NCBI GenBank assembly: GCA_963932465.1
Contig: OZ010787.1
Location: 32,864,087-32,928,086, forward strand
Direction of reading: 5' to 3'
Source of the DNA: Maratus speciosus
Lineage: Eukaryota; Arthropoda; Arachnida; Araneae; Salticidae
DNA length: 64,000 nucleotides
Shown piece after piece: positions 24,451-34,008 of the stretch. The stretch's first letter is position 1. The number at the start of each line of letters is the position of its first letter. A model generated the notes under the pieces. It saw only the letters and a program-made list of their open reading frames with translations. It was not told the origin of the DNA and searched no databases. The translations under genes were made by a program, and so were the position numbers.

Positions 24451-24515
24451 TTAACACTTAATTGCATAGTGATGTAAATTTCGATCACCTTTTTATTTAA
24501 TTTTTAATACATAAA

Positions 24516-24527
24516 TTAAGTTCTTAC
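24516..24527. mobile_element. Left stub of an interrupted TTAA MITE
   Basis: TTAAGTTCTTAC here, joined to ACCACTATATTTATATAG at 29559, restores the start of the CTCTTAGGAACC MITE seen intact at 22306. The 5.0-kb element is therefore a later insertion. Confidence 0.7.
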
Positions 24528-24539
24528 ACACTAAATAAA

Positions 24540-24697
24540 AAGGAGTGACTATTCACTCCAGAGGAGTGAATAGTCACTCTATCGCAGAGTCAAAATATGC
24601 CCAACCTCTATAGAGTGACTATTCACTCTGAGCAAAAGTGGAATTTTTGAATCTCTGAAAGAGTGAATAGTCACTCCTGGGAAGTGAATATTCACTC
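24540..24697. repeat. GAGTGACTATTCACTC palindrome array, left part
   Basis: The 16-bp near-palindrome GAGTGACTATTCACTC or its reverse GAGTGAATAGTCACTC occurs at about 24542, 24564, 24614 and 24660, with an AGTGAATATTCACT variant at 24683. Non-palindromic spacers of 10-35 bp separate them. The array continues at 25253 beyond the inserted MITE. Confidence 0.85.
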
Positions 24698-25252
24698 CAT
24701 GGAACTATTAATAAAGAGGAACTGACATATCCTTAAAATAGTGAAGCTTCAACTGCAACCGCTAGCAAAGGGGTTGTTTATCGACGGTGGAAACTCCCAC
24801 CAGTAGGTTTATATAGATATTTTAAACTTATTTAAATGCCTTACTTTTACAAAATTTCAGTCATAAATAGTGGAAGAAACAATTTTTCATTTTTACTGGT
24901 AGGAGTTTTCTTTGGTGGTAGTTAGGCCCTGAGTTTCCGCCATATTGTGACAACCATGGATACAAACCGGCAGTTTTATAAGGCATACTGACACCGGTAA
25001 AAATAGAATTTTTTATGACAAATAGAATTTTTTATGACATTTTTGAAAAAAAATTCCGTGAATAAGACGCTTCTTTAAGACGAAATCTTCTATTCAATTT
25101 TACTGGTGGGATGCTTGACATATCGGTAGTCAGAAACTGAAGAACCGATTTCAAAAAAGCAGCCGCCATATTGTGACAACTTCCTCAGTTACTTCACTCG
25201 CAACTGGTAGACAATACACTATATGTCTCCTCCTTTTTATTCATAACTCCAT
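24698..25252 (+). mobile_element. 555-bp MITE, 9-bp-TSD family
   Basis: Perfect 9-bp target duplication TATTCACTC at 24689-24697 and 25253-25261. The target was one of the palindromes of the surrounding array. Ends CATGGAACTATTAATAAAG and TTTTTATTCATAACTCCAT. Full-length relative of 2268-2808. Confidence 0.92.
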
Positions 25253-25390
25253 TATTCACTCCAAACAGGGGTGGATAATCACTCTTTCGGAGGAGTGACT
25301 ATTCACTCTTGCTAAAAGAGTGTGGTTTTTCACCCCTGGTAGGAGTAAATAGTCACTCTTTCATAGAAATGAATGTTCATTTTTTATGGA
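25253..25390. repeat. GAGTGACTATTCACTC palindrome array, continued
   Basis: Further GAGTGACTATTCACTC (about 25293) and degraded forms such as GAGTAAATAGTCACTC (about 25342), after the target duplication of the inserted MITE. Confidence 0.8.
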
Positions 25391-26660
25391 GTCAATTCTT
25401 TTTTTATTTTGCTTTTATGGGCATTTTAAAAGAATCACATCTTTTACAGCATACAATGGAAATAGATACAAGCGTGGTAAAGATTGGAATAAAATACTTT
25501 ATCACCAATATTTATTTAATTCATAGTTTGTAACACTAACTGAACTTTTAAGGAAAAAGTCAGTTAAAGTTACATATGAATTTAATTTAGATTACTGACA
25601 GAAATAAACTAATATGTTTTATTCCAATTTTATCCTTTGTGTTTGCGTTTCTTGCATACCCTATAAAAATATTACTTTTAAAGTTTTATAAATAACTTTT
25701 TAAGAGGTGTATATTATATGTTTAACAATGTTTGATGTTATTTTAATTTTTGGTTTTAAATGTAAATTCCTATCTTTTTACCGTACTTTTTCCGTAAATT
25801 ATTGCTATTTTTGCAAAGTCCTATTGTTCTAAAATATTTTTCATTTTTATACTTAAAAACAATGCTTATAAACTTACATATTTAAAAAAAAATGAATTCT
25901 AAGTATGATTTAAATATTAAGAATGTGTATTTTTTTCCGCTGTGATTTGCTTTTGTTTTATTTAATATGATCATGTAGTCTAAATTTTAAGTTCTCTGGA
26001 ATATGTATATATATGTCTTTTTAACATATTCCTTAACTTAATCATGATTTCTAATTTTGGCCCATTATTGTTGAAAACAATATTTATTAATGAAACGACA
26101 CGGTAAGTCATATTTAATTTAATTTTTTTATTCCCGTAGATATTGTATTTTGGGAATATTCCCAAAATAGATTTGATATGTTTTATAGGAAAAGATTGAC
26201 CTAGGAAATAGAAAAAAGTGAATATAAAAATAAACACATTGCATTTATTTGTATCTGTATGAATTTTAATAAAAATAACGTGAATGACTGCATATAAAAG
26301 TTTTTATTGTTTGAAAAAAAATTTAATGTAAAAAAGTAGTTATTAATCTCTTTGAAAAAATATTCAGTCCTAAATCATGTAAGAAAATATGAACTTTTTA
26401 AAAAATATACTAAAGCTGTCTTATCGATAAACTTCAAAACAGGCATAAAAAACATTTTATTTCAATGCTTAAATATAATGTTTTATTTTTTAGTGCCAAA
26501 AATTACGTGCATCAAAAACGTAGAAAATGCGTTTAAATTGAAGGAAATTTAATAATTTATGCAGAATGTCTATAATTAATTTATTTTATATTACTCAGTC
26601 TCGAAATTTTAAAATCATAACCCACAGAAAAATGTTTAGATACAATTAAAAAAAAATTAA
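25391..26660. other. Interior of the 5.0-kb element, nothing recognised
   Basis: Very AT-rich. Two unrecognised short open frames; neither has a domain or motif, and both are compatible with chance in AT-rich DNA. Confidence 0.45.
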
Positions 26661-26664
26661 TATA

Positions 26665-27698
26665 CAGTAAAATCTCCCTAAAACGACCACGTACTGTTCC
26701 AATAAAAATTGGTCTCTCCGAGAGGTGGTCTCTTAATGGAGGTCATGTTTAAATCTAGATTTTAATTGTTGAAAAATGGTAACATTGTTACTTAAATTTA
26801 TTTTTCACACTAGGAAAAAATACAAAAATTTAAGTATCAAAATAAAAGTTAAGTACATAAGTTAATTACTGCAGAGATTAAAAAATGTTCACATTGAGCT
26901 TTGCTTTAATTTTACTGTTTTATATTTTATAATTTTTATTTCCAAGTCCTTTCGTTCAGTAAATAAATGCATTTTTTTTGTGGACGGGAACAAATAATGA
27001 CGATTTCATTACTTTATCTATTTCTTTGAGAGTTTTCCGACACAACAGGGCAGAGGAGTTTATTAACCGTCAGTCTTAATTTGTAATCAGGTTAGTTAGT
27101 TATAGTTATATTTATCACGGCCAATTATCAACACGAGGGATATAGGCCCTAAGGGGGGAGTGCCCTTCGTGGGGGTCTTTCTAAGGGAACCTAACCCGTA
27201 TTTACGCTTGGAAATCCAAGGTTTCGAAGAAAACCACGAAAACTCCGAAACGATTAGGCCGACGGGCGCTATTGGGTTCGAACCCAGCAGTTCCCGTCTA
27301 CCAGCTTTGACAGCAGAACCTCTCGGCCACTGGTGGGGTTAATTTGTAATCAGAGTTAAATTCATTGCCTAAAAAGGCACAAAAGGGTTTAAACACTTAA
27401 AAGTTACCGGGATAAAAAAAAAAAAAAAATCTAAACTTAGTTTATAAGTTTGATGAATAATGCACTCTCCGGAATTATTTTTTTAATAAAACCTTCTTCA
27501 AGCGACCAGGTAAAAACGGAATTTATTTCATTTTCTTCAAAGAAATCGGTCTCTCATGGAGGGGGATCAACTGGGATGGTCTCTGAATGGAGGTCAAATT
27601 AGTATTGAGCCTATGGGAATAAATTTCGTTCCATGTAAAAATGGTCGCTGAGGGAGGTGGTCGCCTAATAGAGTTGGTCGCATAGGGAGGTTTCATTG
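26665..27698. mobile_element. pogo/Tigger-like non-autonomous element
   Basis: The ends CAGTAAAATCTCCCTAAAAC and, on the other strand, CAATGAAACCTCCCTATGC are inverted repeats of the pogo/Tigger type (CAGT...CCTCC). A TA dinucleotide lies directly outside each end (26663-26664 and 27699-27700). Inner repeats of GGTCTCT...GGAGG recur on both sides. A SINE sits inside; without it the element is about 770 bp and has no transposase. Confidence 0.85.
27091..27338 (-). mobile_element. tRNA-derived SINE with 15-bp target duplication
   Basis: Flanked by the perfect 15-bp direct repeat TTAATTTGTAATCAG (27076-27090 and 27339-27353), the mark of L1/RTE-type retroposition. Minus-strand order: tRNA-like head with A box GTGGCCGAGAGGTTC (about 27315-27331) and an intact B box GGGTTCGAACCC (27274-27285), a conserved middle block (27225-27265, CCACGAAAACTCCGAAACG on the plus strand), and a short TAACTAAC tail at 27091-27105. 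The head resembles a class II (Ser/Leu-like) tRNA. The internal Pol III promoter is intact, unlike in the copies at 5018 and 12999. Confidence 0.9.
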
Positions 27699-28062
27699 TA
27701 CCAACCTTTTCGTAATATCATAAACATCAAATATCATATTTAAATCCGAAACAATAATAAATACTCTTAACTGTATATAATCCGAAATCAAAATTAAACC
27801 AAAAAAAAAAATCTCATAGAACGGCAAATTAATGTTTTCGAATGACGTGTCTCCTACGATTGAGAAAATCTATCTTCTCTTATGAGTCAGTGACCCTTTC
27901 AAACGAAAGAGATAAAACTTCTTTGTTTTGTTCGTTGGTAGTTTTATAATTTGCAAACACAGCATTGAAAGGGAATAAAAAAATATTTTCACTCTTTTTT
28001 TTTAATTCACATTTCCCGAACTAACGAAGTTTGGATTGTTTTTTTGCTAAGCATTGTGAGCT

Positions 28063-28832
28063 TAGAGGTCTGCACGGGTCGAAATTTCCAAGGACCCGGC
28101 CCAACTCATAGAAAAAAAATTCAGCCCGATTCGTAGAAAAAAATTTGGTCCAGTCCGGTAAAAAACTTAAAAGTTCTGCCCGAACGCGGCCCGGAAAAAA
28201 GTTAAAATCTCGGCCCGAGTGAATTTCAACAAAACATTGATTTTTTATTTTTTTTGAAGTGTTAAAAATCTGGAAAATGCTATACAGTAAGATGGAATTG
28301 TATAGAAAAGAAAAAAAAAATGCGTTATAGACAAGTTCCCTTCTTAGCGAGTGTAAATGTATTATATATTCTTTTCTTATGTATTAGTATATTACTTATG
28401 CATGGATCAATACGTTAGTGAGTTTAAAACTGGGTTCCGTCATACGCAGGTTCTTTTCACACGTTTTACTATGTTTTAATTTAGCTATATTTTAATAAGC
28501 GCAGAAATCTAGTGTTCTTTAAAAATAATAAATTTTAATGTTTAAGGGTAGAATAATGACGATTTGAAAATGTATGCATTTTTTGCAAACATTTTTGGGC
28601 CAGACCTAATTTTACTGACCTTTGAATAGACCAGGCCACGGTGAGACAATGATTTTTATACGGGCTGGGTCAAGATTAGGACTGAAAATTTTGGGTCGTG
28701 AAGACTCGGAATGAACCAGTCCCGGTTTTGTACAGAAAAAATAAGCTAGGCCCGGCCCGAGCCTTCAGAAAAAAGTGTGGCCCGGGACCGGCCCGAGTTC
28801 CGTGAGTGAAAATCGGCCCGTGCAGATCTCTA
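28063..28832. mobile_element. GGCCCGG-rich inverted-repeat element (hAT-like)
   Basis: The ends TAGAGGTCTGCACGGGTCG and, on the other strand, TAGAGATCTGCACGGGCCG are inverted repeats. Both subterminal regions repeat GGCCCGG or CCCGGCCC words in AT-rich DNA. I could not see a convincing 8-bp target duplication, so the class is uncertain. Confidence 0.75.
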
Positions 28833-28851
28833 GTCAGTGTTCAATTGTTAA

Positions 28852-29055
28852 CCCCTTGAGGAGCAAGCAATTACGTTTGTGAAATGCTGAATTCCCACCG
28901 GTATCTTTGAAAAATTCTATTTCAAAATAAGTAAAAGCAATTTTAAGGCCTTTTTTCCACCAAAGTTTGAAAAGTAAAATTTAATAAAAATTTTCTGGTG
29001 TAAAACTTCATTAATCGTAGGGGGTATATAATATATACCGGTGCCCCTCAAGGGG
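28852..29055 (-). mobile_element. TTAA MITE (CCCCTTGAGGGGC family)
   Basis: TTAA at 28848-28851 and 29056-29059. Ends CCCCTTGAGGAGC and GCCCCTCAAGGGG. Contains CCCACCGGTATCTTT and TTTTCTGGTGTAAAAC. Reverse-orientation sister of 24248-24450. Confidence 0.9.
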
Positions 29056-29367
29056 TTAAAAGAATTATATTTCAAACCGCTACATGGAGAAATATAACAG
29101 ACAATCACTTTTGAACACTCTAACGATCAATCTTTTTCTATACAACATACACTATTTAGTGCATAATCTTAACATATCTACACGAATAAATGATTAAAAT
29201 TTAATAAGACTTACCTTTATTTTATGTATTCCAGTAAGAATAATTTTAATGATATCCTTATCTGTTAATCCTAAGATGGCGGACCAGACGAAAATGTGAT
29301 CACTTTTCTTATCTTACGAGGCCGCTGTCGCTTTGCTGTTCTGATTGGCTAATAAGCAATGCATACG

Positions 29368-29545
29368 TAAGCTACTCTTTTGGGAGTGACAACTTCACTC
29401 TCGATAACGGAGTGAGATATTGCACTCCTTTCTAGAGAGTGGGAAATTCCACTCTTTAAGGAGTGTATTTTTACAAAATTGACTCCAAAAAGAGTGAAAA
29501 GGCCTGTCACTCTTTCAAAGAATGACCTTTTCACTCCTCCCAGTT
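29368..29545. repeat. GAGTG...CACTC palindrome array, right end of the 5.0-kb element
   Basis: Successive hairpin units read GGAGTGACAACTTCACTC, GGAGTGAGATATTGCACTCC, GAGTGGGAAATTCCACTC and GAGTGAAAAGGCCTGTCACTC-like, each with the same stem but a different centre. The left array keeps one centre (CTAT). The stem is thus conserved while the loops differ between the two ends. Confidence 0.85.
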
Positions 29546-29554
29546 TTAAAGTGT

Positions 29555-29711
29555 ACAACCACTATATTTATATAGAAATATTAATCTTCTAAGAGTTACA
29601 AAAATATGCTACTAAATAAAGTTAAAAATCTATCTTAAGATTTCTGGTGTCTAATCCCTAATATAAAAATAAAAAACACAATTCTAAAAGAATAATTCAT
29701 GCATTTAAGGG
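29555..29711. mobile_element. Right part of the interrupted TTAA MITE
   Basis: Matches 22320-22472 (ACCACTATATTTATATAG, then ATTTCTGGTGTCTAAT, then GCATTTAAGGG) and ends at TTAA 29712-29715. Confidence 0.75.
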
Positions 29712-29954
29712 TTAAGGTGCAATGATTATTTGCTGCAGTAGACGAAGTTTTAATTTCCATAACGGCAGGGCTTCCGCAGGTGACTATTTTTTTTAATTCC
29801 ATCTCGCTCCACTTTTTCAAAACAAAAATATTTCAAATACACTGTGCAACAAAAGAAAGAGAAATATGCTGCAAAATTTGTATTTTAAAAATAGTGGTGG
29901 AAATAGAATATAAAAATATTCTCCTGTGGCAGCCCTGTAACGGAAGGATAATGT

Positions 29955-30121
29955 CAGGGGTGCAAGCGCTGCGCAACAAATAGCTGATTTTCACCACTAA
30001 ATTTTAGTAATATTCTTCGCCTTATCAAATCGCAGAAATGCTGACAATAAATAAGGTGAGGAATACTATAAAAATTTAGTGGTAGCAATCAGACATTTGT
30101 TGCGCAGCGCTTGCACCCCTG
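29955..30121. mobile_element. Palindromic hAT-like MITE, 8-bp target duplication
   Basis: Perfect arms of 27 bp starting CAGGGGTGCAAGCGCTGCG. Target duplication GATAATGT at 29947-29954 and 30122-30129 (8 of 8), diagnostic of hAT. The core has CCACTAAATTTTAGTA and GCCTTATCAAATCGCAGAAA. Confidence 0.93.
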
Positions 30122-30129
30122 GATAATGT

Positions 30130-30848
30130 AGAAAAGTGTTTATTTATTTATTTATTTATTATTACAATAAAATAACTAATGCGACAAAATATACAAACAA
30201 AGGAGCATTTATTAATATATTTTATTCAGTTAGATCTACGCTTAATGTTAAATTTTTGCAACTAATAAATTAAACGAAAAAAATTCAAACAATATGATAC
30301 TTAAAACGCATTAAAAACTCATGTTCCGTTCAAAAGAAATCAGAATATACTTTACACTTTTTTTCAGTATAAAGTTGCAAATATTTCTATTGCAGCTTTT
30401 GTGTTATGCTCATGATGGATGTGTACAAAATGATAAGGCACAAAAAACTTTTTTAAAAAATCAAATATTTATTTCAATTTAATTTGAAAGGAATCTAAAT
30501 TTTTAGGGTGTTTTAAGTATCATATTGTTTGAATTTAGATTTATTTTTTTATGTTCAATTGGTTTAACTTATTTGTTGCAAAGAATTAACTTTAAACGTT
30601 GAAGTAACTGAATAAAATATATTAATAAATGTCCCTTCTTCTCAGGCTTAAAAAATGTAGGAAATAAATTCATTTGTTTTTAATTCGTTCTGCAAATCAC
30701 TTTTTTTTATATTTTGTCACATTTCTTTTTTTATTCTAATAATAAATAAATAATTTAACAAATTTCTACATTATTCTTCCCCCATGAAAATTAAAACATA
30801 GTCTCCCCCAGGAAATAATCAAAAGAGCTTAAAGAGTTTAATTGTTTT
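30130..30848. other. Inverted AT-rich pair, nothing coding
   Basis: 30140-30340 and 30460-30760 are roughly complementary: GGAGCATTTATTAATATATTTTATTCAGTTA on one side corresponds to ATAAAATATATTAATAAATG on the other, and AACAATATGATACTTAAAACG corresponds to GTTTTAAGTATCATATTGTT. This is a loose palindrome of about 640 bp centred near 30430, probably another foldback element. Confidence 0.6.
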
Positions 30849-30852
30849 TTAA

Positions 30853-31071
30853 CCCTTTTAGTGGCGGTGGTATGTCTATGAAACCACTTAATTTTAATTC
30901 CAAGATGCAACGTTGGCGCCAGAATTTTAATAAAAAAAATTTTGTTGTATTATGTATGTGAAAATAGCTTTTTTTTCTTATTTAAAAATATTTTTTTTCT
31001 TTTTTGTAATTTCCGGTGTCAATCATTCATTTCAACATTTTTGCAATGGACGTGCTTTGCCCCGGAAAGGG
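30853..31071. mobile_element. TTAA MITE (CCCTTTTAGTGGCGG type)
   Basis: TTAA at 30849-30852 and 31072-31075. Contains GCGCCAGAATTTTAAT and TTTCCGGTGTCAAT. Relatives at 54678 and 59729. Confidence 0.85.
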
Positions 31072-31170
31072 TTAAATGAAAAAGTTTAAAAGATCAAAAT
31101 TTTGTAATTGTTTACCATTATTAAATTTAAATTTATGAAAAAAAACTGTTAAATTGGAAAAATATTTTAA

Positions 31171-31915
31171 GGGGTCTTGTACCTTTTAAACGCGTCGAAA
31201 ATTAACGAAAAACTTCAAAGTTTAAATTAGTCTATCTTCAAAGCCTTTTTATGTATAAACATGAAATTTTGGATATTGATTAAACAGATTCTGCTTTGTA
31301 ATATGCTACCATTAGAAATTTATTAGCCCTTTACAGAATATGTGTATTGTTGAAATCAAAATAGCTCATTTTTTAGCTCATAAGTCATTGCGAGCATGAT
31401 ATCTTGAGAAAGTATGTATGGATTGGCATGAAATTCCGTACAGATACTAAACATATATGTGCGTTTAAAATGATGTACTCTTAGGCTAAAATAATTTCAT
31501 TAACTATATAAAAAAATATTTTCGTAAAAAAAAAAAAAAAAAAATTGTATTTTTATTGAATAAAAATAGTCATAACTAAAAATATTACCATTGTAAATAC
31601 TTAAAAGTAGATCATTTTAAACACACATATTTGTTTAGTATATTTACGAAATTTCATGACAATCCATACATACTTTCTCAAGATATCATGCACGCAATGA
31701 CTTATGGAGTAAAAAAAAGAGATATTTTGATTTCAACCATACACAAATTCTGCAAAGGGTTAATAAATTTCTGTTGGTAGTATATTACAAAGCACGATCT
31801 GTTTAATCAATATCCAAAATTTCATGTTTACACATAAAAATGTTTTGAAGATAGGCTAATTCAAACTTTGAAGTTTTTCGTTAATTTTCGACGCGTTTAA
31901 AAGGTACAAGACCCC
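31171..31915. mobile_element. Palindromic TTAA element, 745 bp
   Basis: TTAA at 31167-31170 and 31916-31919. The arms start GGGGTCTTGTACCTTTTAAA and stay complementary, with some mismatches, almost to the centre near 31540 (an A-run). No coding capacity. TTAA duplication with GGGG ends suggests Kolobok or piggyBac mobilisation; I cannot choose. Confidence 0.88.
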
Positions 31916-32150
31916 TTAAATTACAAAGAAATATTAAATGTATTAGAATTATTGAAAATTTCCCTTCCCTACTTGTTATTTTGAAGTTGCAGTAACTAAT
32001 CAATCATCAAAACCTATAACTCCACCCACATTGAAATTTACGCTACTTCCCAATCCTTTGCTCAGCCAGCATAAAACTTTTTAATATGTTTTTGTTTAAT
32101 ATTTTGTCCTATATGTTATTCTATAGTAATAATTTTTAAAAATTGGGCTA

Positions 32151-33272
32151 AGATGTGTTATTATCCCTCCGTCCGTCATCTTGGGTTTTTGGCGATTTTT
32201 ATCGCTTTGGTAACCCGATGTTGGCGTCGAGTGATGTGTTCTGGCAACCCTTTTATTACGACGCGAGAGCCGGCATTATCGCAGGAACATTCATTTCAAT
32301 CCTGGGTCTTGTTGCTGACGGATTTCCACGTGCTATCACTGACCAGGTTGTATCTCTTTTTTTTTTTTTTTTCATTCTTCAATTTAGTGATTTTTTTTAT
32401 TGCTTTTGCTCTTATGGCTTCCCCAATTTGAGACGTCATCGCTAAATACCTGGCCCTTTTCCGCACTTCTGGAAATAGGCCTATTTTGGGCAAAGAAGGC
32501 GAGGGTAGTAGTTTGTTTATTACGGAGCTAATCCGCGACAGAGATTTGTTTTTTACTTTTTTCAAAGAAATTGGGTTGATTAAATCCAGCATGTGTTACC
32601 GTGAATGTAATGGAGACATGAAAATCCGTAAAAGGACGCAATTGTCTAATGGTTGCACGTGGGTTTGTCGTAATAAGAGAATCTAATCTTATTTTTGTAT
32701 TTTTTTCGGAATTTGTTTGCTTAATCAAGAGAATTTAATCTTATTTTTGTGTTTTTTTTTCGTATTCAAAGTAATCTAGAGATACCACCTGGTTAATTTT
32801 ATAGCTTATTATAATCCAGAATTTAATATTTTTGTATTTTTTTTTCCGAATTTGTCTATTTAAAGTGTTGTGTATTTCAAATGTAAAAAAAAAAAAAAAA
32901 AGGTAAGTAATCTAGAAAATCTAATATTTTTATTTGTGTATTTTTTCCCGAAATTTTGCTTTTAATTACATTGTTACATTTTCTTTATTGTGTTTTCTAG
33001 TGATTTATGTGCATGTTAGGCTTAACGAAAATAAAATGTAAATAATGAAGAAAACATGCGCATGTTAGGCTTAACGAAAAAATATGTAAATGAGACAAAT
33101 TTACATTGTTTTGTTAAGCCTAACATGCGCATATTTTCATCATTATTTACATTTTTTTCCTTAAGCCTAACATGCGCATATATCGCTACTTGGCGACATT
33201 TTGTACTTGGCGGAAAAGGGGTTTGCACGCTAAAAAAATCCAAGATCGCGGATGGAGGGATAATAACACATC
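32151..33272. mobile_element. 1.1-kb element with AGATGTGTTATTATCC ends
   Basis: The left end AGATGTGTTATTATCCCTCC and the right end read on the other strand are identical for 20 bp and stay similar for about 40 bp (CATCTTGG vs GATCTTGG). It lies inside the inverted TACTGGGTGTCCG repeat. It contains a GC-richer left third with overlapping short frames (32153-32445) that show no domain, AT-rich middle DNA, and a four-copy motif block near its right end. Confidence 0.7.
33009..33184. repeat. Four copies of a GCATGTTAGGCTTAACGAAAA motif, two in each direction
   Basis: Copies at about 33011 and 33057 point forward, and copies at about 33111 and 33160 point in reverse. Each is followed by A-rich sequence and ATGTAAAT. 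Together they would form a hairpin with tandem stems. Confidence 0.85.
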
Positions 33273-33672
33273 TGTTCCAAAAATTGTACACCCGCATCAG
33301 CCCCTGAAGTAGATGGTAATAAAAAAAAAAAGACAGAAGTCATCAAAACGCAGAATATCTGCACACCCCGCCCCCAAATAGTGAAGTTTAACCATTTTCT
33401 GTCCGGAAAGGAAGGTGCATATTTACACGTTAAAAAATCAAAATACGCAGGTTATTATTCAGAAATGATCGACTGGATAAAAATGGGGGTTATAATTCAA
33501 GATTTCAAAGTTGGACCCCCTCTGACCCCGGGGGGGGGGGTTCAGGGTGGGGGCTCAACTTTGCTGTCACTGAGTGGCTTTTTTTTAAATATTTAACACT
33601 TATATTTTCGTTTTTCTATCTGATATGTATTTCTCGAGTTATTCTACCGTTTCCAGACTTTTCGGACACCCT

Positions 33673-33697
33673 GTATATATATATATATATATATATA
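33673..33697. repeat. (TA)n microsatellite
   Basis: Short TA run directly outside the GACACCCTGTA end of the unclassified repeat, suggesting insertion into or next to a TA tract. Confidence 0.9.
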
Positions 33698-33834
33698 ATT
33701 CTAAAATATGCATCACAAATGTTCGTAACTAGAATGGAGGATAGAATCGAATGTTTACGTTCACAAATCACAAGCTTCATACTTGATGTCCTACCAATGA
33801 GATTAAGTTGCATTGTGAATCCAACTGTGGTGCC

Positions 33835-34002
33835 CAGGGCTCGCAGCGTTCCTAAAATTTTCGCACTTTGCTACCACTAAATTAAAACGATAATCTTTGT
33901 TCTATAATTCTATTACAGATGTTAAAGGAATCTACCGCGAAGAATTTTTATTTAAAATACTGGTAGCAAATTACGAAAATTTTAGGAACGGTGCGAGACT
34001 TG
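33835..34002. mobile_element. hAT-like MITE (CAGGGCTCGCAGCG arms)
   Basis: Diverged arms CAGGGCTCGCAGCGTTCC and, on the other strand, CAAGTCTCGCACCGTTCC. The direct repeat GGTGCC abuts both ends (33829-33834 and 34003-34008). Core motif CTACCACTAAATTAAAA. Sister copy at 56544-56711. Confidence 0.82.
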
Positions 34003-34008
34003 GGTGCC

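Larger units (their letters stand above)
24528..29554. mobile_element. 5.0-kb element with subterminal palindrome arrays, class unknown
   Basis: Its ends ACACTAAATAAAAAGGAGTGA and, on the other strand, ACACTTTAAAACTGGGAGGAG are inverted repeats. Removing the interval restores a TTAA MITE (see 24516-24527 and 29555-29711), which fixes both borders within a few bases. The target duplication is only two or three bases (AC or TAC). Each end carries an array of short palindromes of the type GAGTGNNNNNCACTC. The interior is AT-rich and holds four later insertions: a 9-bp-TSD MITE, a pogo-like element with a SINE, a GGCCCGG-rich element and a TTAA MITE. No transposase is recognised; the frames at 25980-26237 (minus) and 26352-26552 (plus) have no visible domain. 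Confidence 0.65.
31078..33679 (-). mobile_element. Unclassified TACTGGGTGTCCG repeat, inverted copy with nested elements
   Basis: Inverted counterpart of 22771-24020. Homologous parts are 31078-31166, 31920-32150 and 33290-33679. It is interrupted by a palindromic TTAA element (31171-31915) and a second element (32151-33272). G-runs at 33530-33541 correspond to those at 22900. Confidence 0.6.

Noticed and set aside
24540..25390. CRISPR-like look of the GAGTGACTATTCACTC repeats
   Set aside because: The repeats are short palindromes with irregular spacers, they sit at transposon ends, and the DNA is eukaryotic.
27274..27338. tRNA gene with A and B boxes
   Set aside because: There is no foldable acceptor stem and no complete cloverleaf; a 15-bp target duplication and a tail show that it is a SINE head.
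28063..28832. GC-rich words as CpG-island promoter
   Set aside because: They are GGCCCGG repeats confined to the two subterminal regions of an inverted-repeat element.
32153..32592. Overlapping frames of 92-98 codons on both strands
   Set aside because: They lie within the 1.1-kb inverted-repeat element, include a T-run read as poly-Phe, and match no domain.
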